From Aerococcus viridans (GTDB lineage: Bacteria > Bacillota > Bacilli > Lactobacillales > Aerococcaceae), in assembly GCF_001543285.1 (NCBI RefSeq), contig NZ_CP014164.1:1922001-1986000 (forward strand): a DNA stretch of 64,000 nucleotides, written 5' to 3'. Shown here in pieces: positions 10,575-18,508 of the stretch (the first letter of the stretch is position 1; each line of letters begins with the position of its first letter). The position numbers were made by a program, and so were the translations under genes. The notes under the pieces are model-generated. The model was not told where the DNA came from. It saw only the letters and a list, made by a program, of their open reading frames with translations, and searched no databases.

Positions 10575-11453
10575 CTATACTTTCTCTTGTGTGCCTTTAC
10601 CTAACAATCCGCTAGGTTTGAAGACTAAAATAATAATCAAAATGAAGTAAACGGCAGCGTCACGCCAAGTAGATAAACCAATCATAGATACCATTGATTC
10701 AACCACACCGATTAAAACCCCACCTAACATGGCACCAGGAATTGATCCAATACCACCTAAAACAGCCGCTACGAAGGCTTTAATACCAGGTGTTAGTCCC
10801 ATAGTTGGTGAAATAGAGTTATAGTAGATACCTACCAAGACCCCACCAGCACCAGCTAAGGCAGAACCAATAGCGAAAGTGAAGGAAATAATGCTATCTA
10901 CAGAGATACCCATTAAACGCGCTGCATCAGCATCTACAGATACTGCACGCATCCCTTGTCCCATTTTCGTTTGACGAACAATGTACTGTAGGGCAATCAT
11001 CAAGATAATCGTTACAATGAAAATCACCACTTGTTGTGTTGAAATCGTAAATAAACCTAAATCCAGTGATAAGTTTGGTAATGATGTAGGGAAGGCACGT
11101 ACTTCTGGTCCTACATAGTAGATCATAAAGTTTTGTAATAGGTAAGATACCCCTATTGCCGTAATTAAGGCTGCAATACGTGTTGATTTACGTAAAGGTT
11201 TGTATGCCACACGCTCAATAATTACCCCTAAAATTGCTGTAAAAATCATTGTTAATATAAGCGCTGGAATAATATTCATCCCTAACCCCGTAATTAACCA
11301 AAAACCAAAAAAGGCTCCAACCATATAAACATCACCGTGCGCGAAGTTAATCAAGCCGATAATTCCGTATACCATTGTATAACCTAAAGCCATAAGGGCA
11401 TAAATACTACCCAAAGAGAGTCCGTTTACAAGCTGTTGCAAAAACATCTCCAT
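10575..11453 (-). CDS. livH: Branched-chain amino acid ABC transporter permease LivH
   Basis: First permease gene of the operon, 292 residues. Motif GLINFAHGDVYMVGAFFG near residues 33-50 and the loop SVDADAARLMGI are typical of LivH. It has a long leader (about 200 bases) from its own promoter at 11653-11681, so the transporter core can be expressed separately from the binding-protein genes upstream. Confidence 0.95.
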   Translation of the reverse strand: MEMFLQQLVNGLSLGSIYALMALGYTMVYGIIGLINFAHGDVYMVGAFFGFWLITGLGMNIIPALILTMIFTAILGVIIERVAYKPLRKSTRIAALITAIGVSYLLQNFMIYYVGPEVRAFPTSLPNLSLDLGLFTISTQQVVIFIVTIILMIALQYIVRQTKMGQGMRAVSVDADAARLMGISVDSIISFTFAIGSALAGAGGVLVGIYYNSISPTMGLTPGIKAFVAAVLGGIGSIPGAMLGGVLIGVVESMVSMIGLSTWRDAAVYFILIIILVFKPSGLLGKGTQEKV

Positions 11454-11502
11454 TTATTTCACTTCCTTTTCCTTTTTTGAATACTTGTGAGTTGCCCCAC
11501 GG

Positions 11503-11527
11503 CAAATATAATCCAACATTATATTTG
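11503..11527. promoter_or_regulatory. 25-bp palindrome in the livH leader
   Basis: Perfect 10-base arms CAAATATAAT and ATTATATTTG around CCAAC, about 50 bases upstream of livH and well downstream of its promoter. It could be a repressor operator or an RNA hairpin. No T-run follows. Confidence 0.55.
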
Positions 11528-11652
11528 TTCATCTTTATTAATAAAGTATGTATTTACTCATGTAACATTTAATATTTTCAACTTTTTGTCATCCCTGCCA
11601 TTGCAGAAGTTGACCTAGTTACCGCAAATACCATAAGAATAAGACTGGTTTT

Positions 11653-11681
11653 ATTATAAGAATATGCCAATTCTTATGCAA
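11653..11681 (-). promoter_or_regulatory. Promoter of livHMGF
   Basis: Minus-strand -35 TTGCAT, 17-base spacer and perfect -10 TATAAT. Confidence 0.8.
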
Positions 11682-11772
11682 TCTTTTTTAATAATTTTCT
11701 AATTTTATTTTAACATCGTAATACTTTTGACAATGTCAACGCTTTATATCCTCATTTTTCAACATAAAATAA

Positions 11773-11834
11773 GGGAAGTCCTAGTATTAAAAAGACAAAC
11801 ATGTACAAAGTTTGCATTTCATCTAGAACTTCCC
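11773..11834 (-). terminator. Hairpin between livJ copy 1 and livH, likely terminator
   Basis: Twelve-base arms GGGAAGTCCTAG (11773-11784) and CTAGAACTTCCC (11823-11834) enclose a smaller stem. On the minus strand one pair is a G-U wobble and a weak T-rich tail (TTATTTTA) follows. It would end the livJ transcript before livH. Confidence 0.6.
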
Positions 11835-11866
11835 AAATTTGTTTTTTATTAAATGGTCAGACTACT

Positions 11867-13063
11867 CTATTCACTCACGATGTCGTCTGGAGAGATTGTA
11901 GTAGAACCTACAACTTCACCTTCTTGCATTTCTAGAATGTAAGCTGTCTTGATTGGATTATGTTGGTCATCGAATGAGAATGTACCGGTCGCACCAGCAA
12001 ATTCTTCTGTTTCTTCAATTGCAGCTGTTACTGCATCTGGATCACCTGATCCTGCACGTTCAATAGCGTCAATCGCTAAGTTGGCAGCATCGTAACCTAA
12101 AGCAGCAAACATGTCTGGTGTTTTACCGTATTCAGCTTCGTACGCTTCAATAAACTCTGCCGTTGCTTCTGTTGACCCTTCACCAGTTGTATAGTGAGAA
12201 GTGTAGTAGAAGTCGGTTACATTTTCCGCACCCGCTAAATCAATAAACTCTTGGCTACCAAAACCATCTGGTGCCAGAATAACTGCATCAATTCCCTTTT
12301 CACGTGCTTGTTTAACGATTGGACCACCCTCTGAATAGTAACCAGCTATAAAGATTACGTCCGGATCGTCAGAAGCGATGTTATTTAGGATTGAATTGAA
12401 GTCAGAATCACCTGCAATGTATGACTCATTTGCAACAATGTTTCCTTGGAATTCTTCTTCAAACGTAGCAGATAAGTTCTGTCCGTAATCAGTTGAATTG
12501 TCTTGGATAATTGCGGCAGTTTCATAACCTTCACCATTAGCAAAACTTGCAAGTGCCGAACCTTGGAAAGCATCTTGGAATGCTACACGGAAAACGTACG
12601 CTAATGTATTACCAGAACTATCAACTGTTAAGGTATCACCTGTCGCAGCTGGGGCAATCATTGGGATTTCAGCATTCGTTCCAGTTGGAATTTGTGCTTC
12701 AAATGCACCGGTTGTTGCTGGCCCGATAATCATTTGTACATTCTCTTCATCAATTAAGCGTGTTGCTGTATTGGCAGACTCATTTGGATCAGTACGGTTG
12801 TCAGCTTCAACATATTCGATCGTCTGACCGTTAATGCCCCCAGCATCATTCGCCAGTTTAAAAGCCAATTTAACCCCTTCATTTGCCGGGCCACCATAGG
12901 CTGCACCAGCACCAGATAAGTCCCAGTTACCACCAATCTTGATAGTATCTCCACTACTCTCGCTAGTTGAACTTGCATTGTTGGATGTTTGCGTCACTGA
13001 ACCACAGGCCGCCAACATCATTAAAGAACCCATTGTTAAAAGCATTTTTTTCATTTTCATCAT
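11867..13063 (-). CDS. livJ: Branched-chain amino acid binding lipoprotein LivJ, copy 1
   Basis: Extracellular substrate-binding lipoprotein of the Peripla_BP_6/LivJ family, about 398 residues. The lipobox is LMMLAACG with lipidated Cys near residue 20, then a short Ser/Asn linker and a two-lobed binding domain starting DTIKIGGNWDLSG. GGAGG stands five bases before the ATG at 13063. One of three tandem paralogues served by one LivHMGF core. Unlike the other two it has its own promoter and no leader peptide or attenuator. The 135-base gap to copy 2 may also allow read-through. Confidence 0.93.
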   Translation of the reverse strand: MMKMKKMLLTMGSLMMLAACGSVTQTSNNASSTSESSGDTIKIGGNWDLSGAGAAYGGPANEGVKLAFKLANDAGGINGQTIEYVEADNRTDPNESANTATRLIDEENVQMIIGPATTGAFEAQIPTGTNAEIPMIAPAATGDTLTVDSSGNTLAYVFRVAFQDAFQGSALASFANGEGYETAAIIQDNSTDYGQNLSATFEEEFQGNIVANESYIAGDSDFNSILNNIASDDPDVIFIAGYYSEGGPIVKQAREKGIDAVILAPDGFGSQEFIDLAGAENVTDFYYTSHYTTGEGSTEATAEFIEAYEAEYGKTPDMFAALGYDAANLAIDAIERAGSGDPDAVTAAIEETEEFAGATGTFSFDDQHNPIKTAYILEMQEGEVVGSTTISPDDIVSE

Positions 13064-13113
13064 AAATTCCTCCAAAATTTTATATTTGGAACAATAAAGA
13101 TAAGACTACTATT

Positions 13114-13142
13114 AGTATAAGTTTTTTCTTTCTAAAAAGCAA
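13114..13142 (-). promoter_or_regulatory. Promoter of livJ copy 1
   Basis: Minus-strand -35 TTGCTT, 17-base spacer, -10 TATACT, about 50 bases before the start codon. Confidence 0.65.
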
Positions 13143-13197
13143 TTGATTTTTAATTTTATTTTAATGTTTTTTTGTAGATTAGATTTAATAGGCAAGA

Positions 13198-14385
13198 TTA
13201 GTTGGCAACATCTTCTGGACTTACTGCTGAAGAACCTACTTCTTCACCATTTGCCATTTCGATGATGTAAGCAGTTTTCACTGGGTTGTGGTTTTCGTCA
13301 AATGAGAATGTACCAGTTACTCCTTCAAAGTCAGTTGTTTCAGCTAAGGCATCTGTGATCGCTTGACGGTCATCCTCGCCAGCACGTCCAGCTGCATCTG
13401 CTACTAGGTAAGCTGCGTCATAACCTAAAGCAGCAAACATGTTTGGTGTTGAACCATATTCTGCTTCAAAGGCTTCAACGAATGCAGTTGTTTTATCTGT
13501 TGCACCTTCACCAGTTGTGTAGTGAGCAGTGTAGTAGAAGTTATTCACGTTTTCAGCACCAGCTAATTCAACGAATTCTTCAGCCCCAAAACCATCTGGT
13601 GCTAAGATTGCTGATTCAATACCCATTTCACGGGCTTGTTTCACAATTGAACCCCCTTCAGTATAGTACCCAGCGATAAAAATGACGTCTGGGTTCTTAG
13701 AAGCGATGTTATTTAAAATTGAGTTGAAATCAGTATCACCTGAAACGTAAGATTCAGTTCCGACTACTTCACCTTCAAAGATGTCATCGAACTCAGCTGC
13801 TAAGTTTTGACCGTAGTCAGAAGAGTTATCTTGGATGATCGCCGCAGTTTCGTAACCTTCTTGGTTAGCAAATTCCGCTAGTACAGAACCTTGGAAAGCA
13901 TCTTGGAACGGCACACGGAAGACGTAATCCAACACATTACCAGAGCTATCTAATGTTAATGAGTCACCTGTCGCTGCTGGTGCAACAATTGGCACACTTG
14001 CGTCAGTCGCTGTTTGGATTTGTGCTTCTGTTGAACCTGTTGTATCAGAACCAACTAAAACTGAGATATTTTCTTCATCAATTAAACGCGCAGTTTGCGT
14101 AGTTGATTCAGTCGCATCTGACTTGTTGTCTACAGAGATATAGTTCACATCTTTACCTAAGACACCACCATCTTCGTTGATTTCTTTGAAGGCCAGGGCT
14201 GCACCATCGTTGATCGCTGTACCGTAAGCAGAAAAGGCACCTGATAAACCAAAGTTACCACCAACATTGAAAGTTTCGTTGCCTGCAGTGTTTGTAGCGC
14301 CTGAATTGCTAGTAGAAGTCGCAGCCCCACAAGCAGCTAAAGTGACGGTAGATAGTAAAGTTAAAGCTAATTTTTTAAATTTCAT
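13198..14385 (-). CDS. livJ: Branched-chain amino acid binding lipoprotein LivJ, copy 2
   Basis: Paralogue of copy 1, 395 residues. Lipobox VTLAACG (Cys near residue 20), linker rich in Ser, Thr and Asn, then ETFNVGGNFGLSG and the conserved YETAAIIQDNSSDYGQNL segment. It lies downstream of an attenuator whose leader peptide ends in five Ile codons, so its expression should rise when charged tRNA-Ile is scarce. I infer that isoleucine is a physiological ligand; the protein sequence alone does not show ligand choice. Confidence 0.93.
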   Translation of the reverse strand: MKFKKLALTLLSTVTLAACGAATSTSNSGATNTAGNETFNVGGNFGLSGAFSAYGTAINDGAALAFKEINEDGGVLGKDVNYISVDNKSDATESTTQTARLIDEENISVLVGSDTTGSTEAQIQTATDASVPIVAPAATGDSLTLDSSGNVLDYVFRVPFQDAFQGSVLAEFANQEGYETAAIIQDNSSDYGQNLAAEFDDIFEGEVVGTESYVSGDTDFNSILNNIASKNPDVIFIAGYYTEGGSIVKQAREMGIESAILAPDGFGAEEFVELAGAENVNNFYYTAHYTTGEGATDKTTAFVEAFEAEYGSTPNMFAALGYDAAYLVADAAGRAGEDDRQAITDALAETTDFEGVTGTFSFDENHNPVKTAYIIEMANGEEVGSSAVSPEDVAN

Positions 14386-14462
14386 CTATATGTCCTCCCC
14401 AGAACGTAATTGATTTTAATTTTGCCTCATGTTCAAACCCAAACGATACATCATTATTTGCC

Positions 14463-14496
14463 ATAAAAAAACGACAGCCGCTTCAGGACCGTCGTT
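14463..14496 (-). terminator. Attenuator terminator of livJ copy 2
   Basis: Arms AACGAC (14470-14475) and GTCGTT (14491-14496) with a seven-base T-run on the minus strand. It sits between the Ile leader ORF and the gene, not after a gene, which marks it as a regulatory terminator. Confidence 0.85.
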
Positions 14497-14551
14497 CTAA
14501 CCAAGGCCCTCTTTAACGAGAAATAGGACCCTACACATTCGTAGAATCCCC
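14497..14551 (-). promoter_or_regulatory. Attenuator hairpins of the Ile leader
   Basis: In minus-strand order: a small hairpin around TTCTAC...GTAGG, then a hairpin closed by GGTCC (14526-14530 on plus as GGACC) and GGGCC (14505-14509), then CCTTGGTT (14499-14506), which can pair with AACTAAGG over the leader stop codon (14550-14557). The same elements in the same order occur in the Leu leader at 16126-16189. Confidence 0.75.
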
Positions 14552-14635
14552 TTAGTTAATAATAATAATAATGTTAGCAAAGGTTGGCGAAACAAGATTA
14601 CTGGCATTGTATGATTGTTTTACAGCTGTTCTCAT
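14552..14635 (-). CDS. Leader peptide with five consecutive Ile codons
   Basis: Short ORF of 27 codons beginning MRTAVKQSYNAS and ending A-N-I-I-I-I-I-N. The five Ile codons are all ATT and stand two codons before the TAA stop. A good ribosome binding site (AAAAAGGAAGTG) precedes the ATG, and the promoter lies about 45 bases upstream. The ORF is followed by alternative hairpins and a Rho-independent terminator, then livJ copy 2. This is the classical layout of transcription attenuation by ribosome stalling: low charged tRNA-Ile stalls the ribosome at the ATT run and should favour read-through. No T-box sequence is present. It is too short to be called by usual gene finders. Confidence 0.85.
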   Translation of the reverse strand: MRTAVKQSYNASNLVSPTFANIIIIIN

Positions 14636-14679
14636 CTTGTTTCACTTCCTTTTTAATTTGTTCTTAATGAGTTGCTATT

Positions 14680-14708
14680 AATATAGCAGAGTTTAGAAAT
14701 GGTTACAA
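14680..14708 (-). promoter_or_regulatory. Promoter of the Ile leader and livJ copy 2
   Basis: Minus-strand -35 TTGTAA, 17-base spacer, -10 TATATT. Confidence 0.75.
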
Positions 14709-14772
14709 GCCTTTTATTAGAAATTTGCTAGAATTTCCGGAGAATCTTTTTAAAGTATAAAAGTATTAAAGC

Positions 14773-15951
14773 CTATTCTGGCGCTACTGCAGTTGATCCA
14801 ACCACTTCATTATTTTGAATCTCTTGGATGTAGGCTGTTTTATTTGGTGTATGGTCTTCTTTCATTGTGATTGCACCAGTTACCCCTTGGAAATCAGTGG
14901 TATTCGCGATCGCTTCAGCAATGGCTTGATTGTCTTCAGAACCCACTTCTTCTACCGCATTTGCGTATAGGTAAACTGCGTCATAACCTAAGGCTGCAAA
15001 CTCATCAGGCGCTTTACCGTAAGCTTCTTCAAAGGCTGCTGAGAATTCTTGAGAGGCTTGAGAAGCATCTTCATCTGAAGCGAAATGAGACACATAATAG
15101 ATGTCATTCATGTTTTCTTCACCCGCAAGTGAGCTTAACTCTTCTGAGGCCAAACCATCTGGTCCAACAATCGCCGCTTCAATACCCATTTCACGGGCTT
15201 GTTTGATGATTGTTCCCGCTTCAGTATAGTAACCGGCAATGAAGATGACATCCGGATTTTTAGATTTAATATTCGTTAAGATAGAAGAGAAGTCTGTATC
15301 GCCTGATACATAGGATTCAGTTGCTACAACTTCCCCTTCAAAAGCGCCTGTAAATTCGTCTGATAGAATTTGTCCGTAATCTGAAGAGTTATCTTGCATA
15401 ACCGCTGCCGTTTCATAGCCTTGGTTATTTGAAAAACGTGCAATCGCGCCGCCTTGGAAAGAGTTTAGGAAGGCTACTGAGAACCCATATTCATAAGCTT
15501 CGCCATTTGAATCCAAGGTCGCCCCATCGCTTGTTACCGCTGGCCCAATAAATGGCACTTGCGCTTGTGTAGCTGCATTAATTTGCGCTTGGAAGTTAGC
15601 GGTCAATGACGGCCCGACAATCGCTGATACGCCCTCTTCATCAATCAAACGCGCCGCCGCTGACGCTGATTCATTGGCATCCGACTTATTATCCGCTTCA
15701 ATATATTCAATTTGCTTGCCGTCGATCCCACCAGCTTCGTTGATTTCTTCAACTGCTAGCTTCGCCCCGTTATTAATATCATTCCCGTAACCAGCAGCAG
15801 AACCCGTTAACTCAAAGTTCCCACCAATTTTAATCGTGTCCTCACTCGTATTTGAATTCGAACTAGAAGTCTGCGTTAAATTTCCACAACCCGCAATTAC
15901 CATTGTTGACAGCAACATGACTGAGAAACGTTTAATCCCTTTAATATTCAT
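14773..15951 (-). CDS. livJ: Branched-chain amino acid binding lipoprotein LivJ, copy 3
   Basis: Third paralogue, 392 residues. Lipobox MVIAGCG with Cys near residue 22, linker, then DTIKIGGNFELTGSAAGYG. It differs more from copies 1 and 2 than they do from each other (for example FIGPAVTSDGATLDSNGEAY where they have IAPAATGDSLTLDSSG). That segment lies in the first lobe and may alter ligand choice. It is preceded by an attenuator whose leader peptide carries five Leu codons, so leucine is the inferred physiological signal. Confidence 0.93.
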   Translation of the reverse strand: MNIKGIKRFSVMLLSTMVIAGCGNLTQTSSSNSNTSEDTIKIGGNFELTGSAAGYGNDINNGAKLAVEEINEAGGIDGKQIEYIEADNKSDANESASAAARLIDEEGVSAIVGPSLTANFQAQINAATQAQVPFIGPAVTSDGATLDSNGEAYEYGFSVAFLNSFQGGAIARFSNNQGYETAAVMQDNSSDYGQILSDEFTGAFEGEVVATESYVSGDTDFSSILTNIKSKNPDVIFIAGYYTEAGTIIKQAREMGIEAAIVGPDGLASEELSSLAGEENMNDIYYVSHFASDEDASQASQEFSAAFEEAYGKAPDEFAALGYDAVYLYANAVEEVGSEDNQAIAEAIANTTDFQGVTGAITMKEDHTPNKTAYIQEIQNNEVVGSTAVAPE

Positions 15952-16084
15952 GATAAATCCTCCTATATCTCCACTACAATTTTAAATTTTAATATAATTG
16001 CCAATCCCCTTCTTTGAAAAAGGGTATCCCTTAACTCAAAATATTCTCCTTCATTCTCGTCACTCTTCCTAGCTAACTGGTCCC

Positions 16085-16125
16085 AATAAAAAAGCCGGCG
16101 CTTCGTGAGATACGAACCACCGGCT
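16085..16125 (-). terminator. Attenuator terminator of livJ copy 3
   Basis: Arms AGCCGG (16093-16098) and CCGGCT (16120-16125), with an inner TTCGT/ACGAA stem and a T-run on the minus strand. It lies between the Leu leader ORF and the gene. Confidence 0.88.
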
Positions 16126-16185
16126 AATTAGCTAGGCCCATATTTCATGGAAAAAAGGACCCTACATCATGTTGTAGAACCCTAA
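16126..16185 (-). promoter_or_regulatory. Attenuator hairpins of the Leu leader
   Basis: Same order as in the Ile leader: hairpin around CTACA...TGTAG, hairpin closed by GGTCC (plus GGACC 16157-16161) and GGGCC (plus GGCCC 16135-16139), then CCTAGCTAA (16128-16136), able to pair over nine bases with TTAGTTAGG at the leader stop codon (16181-16189). The two helices share two bases, exactly as in the Ile leader. Confidence 0.75.
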
Positions 16186-16278
16186 CTAAGCTAATAAAAG
16201 TAATAAAGACGCGTGAGAAATACTAAACGGATTTGAGGCCCAAATAGCCATCGATGATTTTTTGTTCATGTTAGTCAT
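16186..16278 (-). CDS. Leader peptide with five consecutive Leu codons
   Basis: Short ORF of 30 codons beginning MTNMNKKSSMAIWAS and ending S-L-L-L-L-L-A. The Leu codons read TTA TTA CTT TTA TTA and end one codon before the TAG stop. AAGGAG stands nine bases before the ATG. Downstream lie alternative hairpins, a GC-rich terminator and livJ copy 3. This fits ribosome-mediated attenuation that reads the level of charged tRNA-Leu. No T-box motif is seen. Its layout matches the Ile leader upstream of copy 2, while the peptide sequences differ apart from the regulatory run. Confidence 0.85.
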   Translation of the reverse strand: MTNMNKKSSMAIWASNPFSISHASLLLLLA

Positions 16279-16315
16279 GGTACCTCGCTCCTTTTCGTTT
16301 TTCTGAGTTGTCTAT

Positions 16316-16344
16316 AATATACCAAATTAAATTCTAATAATAAA
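16316..16344 (-). promoter_or_regulatory. Possible promoter of the Leu leader
   Basis: Minus-strand TTTATT, 17-base spacer, TATATT, about 38 bases before the leader ORF. The -35 box is weak and the area is AT-rich. Confidence 0.45.
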
Positions 16345-16554
16345 GCTTTATTTTAATCATTTTATCATTTTGTTCCTTTTTCTTGAAATCGTCTACTTAT
16401 CGCCCTAACTTGACTCTAACCGTTTTTTTATATCTTTTTTGGCTTATTCCTGCCTATTTCATTTTTCCTATTGATTCCAGCTAATCTTTCTCGGTGGTCT
16501 AAATAATGTTAGTAAAAACAATAAAGCTGTGAAGCTCTGACGTATGTAATTCAA

Positions 16555-16889
16555 ATGATCATTTTGGTGATGATTATGCTGATAGGGTTTGTTGCTGAAT
16601 GACAACAATTATTAAAAGCACCAATAACCATAGCCGGAACTGTTCAGTTTCTGACCTTCTTTCAAAATAATGGTTTCATGGGCCTCCTTTTAATCCTCAC
16701 CTTATACGGGCCTGACGCCACATTCTATACCTCGTTCATCAATATCCCAACCAATTTCTTTATCTATTACTTTGGAGTCTGGGCCATGTCACGAGGCAAT
16801 GATACCGATTTACATCCTAAACAATTGGCAAAACGACTCTTACTTTCAACCCTTGTCTCAGTCGGACCTATTCGATTACTGATTAATGT
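16555..16889 (+). pseudogene. Fragment of an AEC-family membrane permease, cut by an ISL3 element
   Basis: Conceptual translation reads MIILVMIMLIGFVAE, an in-frame TGA, then a stretch resembling auxin-efflux-carrier (AEC) permeases: TVQFLTFFQNNGFMGLLLIL, YGPDATFYTSFINIPTNFFI and GVWAMSR. The order suggests that an internal part has been lost as well. The coding frame runs straight into the terminal inverted repeat of the ISL3 element at 16890, so the C-terminal half is absent. Transported substrate unknown. Confidence 0.65.
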
Positions 16890-17018
16890 GGTTCTTTTAC
16901 AAATAGTGTTGGTGAGATTTCATGTTGAATCTCATTGACACTATTTTTGTGTACGCAAAAAGGACATGATATCCTTAATGCATGTAAACCACTACGAATA
17001 CAGAAAGAAGGAAAAATC

Positions 17019-18359
17019 AAGTCCCATACATCTATTATAAAACAACTCTGCGGTATTTTCGACAATAATATCGATATTACAATACCAAAATCTATGCATC
17101 TGTTGCCACTTGAAAAGTATCATGAAATAAATCATTTCGTTTTACCTGGGGTTCTTACGTACAAGCCTAAGGCTTGTATGCACTGTGGTGTAAAGAATAC
17201 TGGTAATCAAGATATCATCAAACATGGCTTTAAACCAGCTATCATTCGATTACCGAACACAGCTACTAATCCTGTTTTACTTAAATTACAGAAGCAAGGC
17301 TTCTATTGTAAACATTGTGCACAAACTTTTATCGCTGAAACACCATTAGTTGAAAAATTTTGCTGTATTTCTAACACCATTAAAAGTCAAATTAGCTCCG
17401 AATTGGTTGAAACGCAATCTATGCGGTTAATCGCTAAACGTTATCATGTCTCTTCTCCAACAGTGGCCAGAACTTTAATGAAAGCAAGTATGGGACTATC
17501 ACCTAAGGGAAATTATCTCCCGAATCACCTCGGTGTAGATGAGTTTAAATCGACTAATCGTGTAGCCAATGCAATGAGTGCTGTCCTTGTGGACACGCAT
17601 AATAGAAGGCTAATTGATATTGTCGTTGATAGAAAATAAGCGTCGCTCATCGATTACTTTTCTTCTTTTACCCGGACTGCTCGAAACAGCGTGAAGACAG
17701 TTTCGATTGATTTATATACACCTTATCTAGAGGTCATTCGCACATGTTTCCCTAATGCGAAGATTTTCATTGATCGATTCCATATAGTAAAGCTGTTGAA
17801 TGAAACAATCAATTCTATTCGTATTAAAGTGATGAATGCTATCAAAACAAGCCGTCCATCGGACTACAAAAAACTCAAAAAACAATGGAAATTGTTGTTA
17901 AAGAATGCTGAAGATTTAAATTTCACAGATACACATTATGTTCGTCAATTTGGTGAAGCAATATCAGAACAACATATTGTTGATTATCTTTTGAGTATCT
18001 CACACGAACTTTTAGTTACTTATACCCTGATGAATGAATTAAAATATACCATTTCAACTCATGATATCAATATTTTCAATGAAATCTTACATGGGACTAA
18101 GAACCACACTTTGCCAAGTCGTACGAGAAGAACTATCAGAACATTAGTCAAATTCTTGCCTTATATACATAACGCCTTAAAATATACAGTACCAAATGGT
18201 CCTACCGAAGGTATTAAGAATAAAATTAAATTAATTAAACGAACAGGTTTTGGATATTCGAACTTCCATCATTTACGTGCAAGAATTTTAGTCCAATTCA
18301 AATTAAATTACAAACCATCCAATCCTAAACCATATACATTTGAGGGGATGGCAAGTTAA
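17019..18359 (+). pseudogene. ISL3-family transposase, copy A, with lost start and internal stop
   Basis: DDE transposase of the ISL3 family. An N-terminal zinc-ribbon region (CMHCG ... CKHCAQTF), a helix-turn-helix (MRLIAKRYHVSSPTVARTL) and the catalytic domain (NHLGVDEFKS, IFIDRFHIV) are recognisable. The codon that is ATG in copy B is AAG here (17019-17021); translation could only begin at the in-frame ATG at 16935. A TAA at 17637-17639 splits the frame where the intact relative at 37049 has Lys. The frame continues afterwards without a shift. Copy B shares this stop. The product is probably inactive unless the stop is read through. Confidence 0.85.
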
Positions 18360-18399
18360 CCCAAGGATAGTGGTATATTTTTGAATAAAGAGGACTGAA

Positions 18400-18508
18400 A
18401 GTGTACGTCCTTAGCTGTGAACAAGCATGAAATCGAGACTAAGGCTCGATTTCAAAGCAGAGAGACCTTGGCTCTCGCTGGTGCCACGGCTTTTAAGGAA
18501 CGTACACT
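18400..18508 (+). ncRNA. Structured RNA-like segment inside ISL3 copy A
   Basis: A 14-pair closing stem with one bulge joins AGTGTACGTCCTTA (18400-18413) to TAAGGAACGTACACT (18494-18508). It continues through GCTGTG (18414-18419) with CACGGC (18485-18490). Inside are a 9-pair hairpin GAAATCGAG/CTCGATTTC (18429-18453) and a second one around GAGAGACC/GGCTCTC. The same segment in copy B has GCCGTG instead of GCTGTG, changing a U-G to a C-G pair. Function unknown. A 48-codon reading frame overlaps it, but the pairing is the stronger signal. Confidence 0.6.

Noticed and set aside
14463..16344. T-box riboswitches for the livJ genes
   Set aside because: No AGGGUGGNACCGCG-type T-box sequence and no specifier loop. 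The codon runs in good short ORFs explain the terminators better.
16678..16938. 86-codon ORF as an independent membrane protein
   Set aside because: It is the surviving part of the AEC permease frame running into the IS end; the last 16 residues are encoded by the IS.
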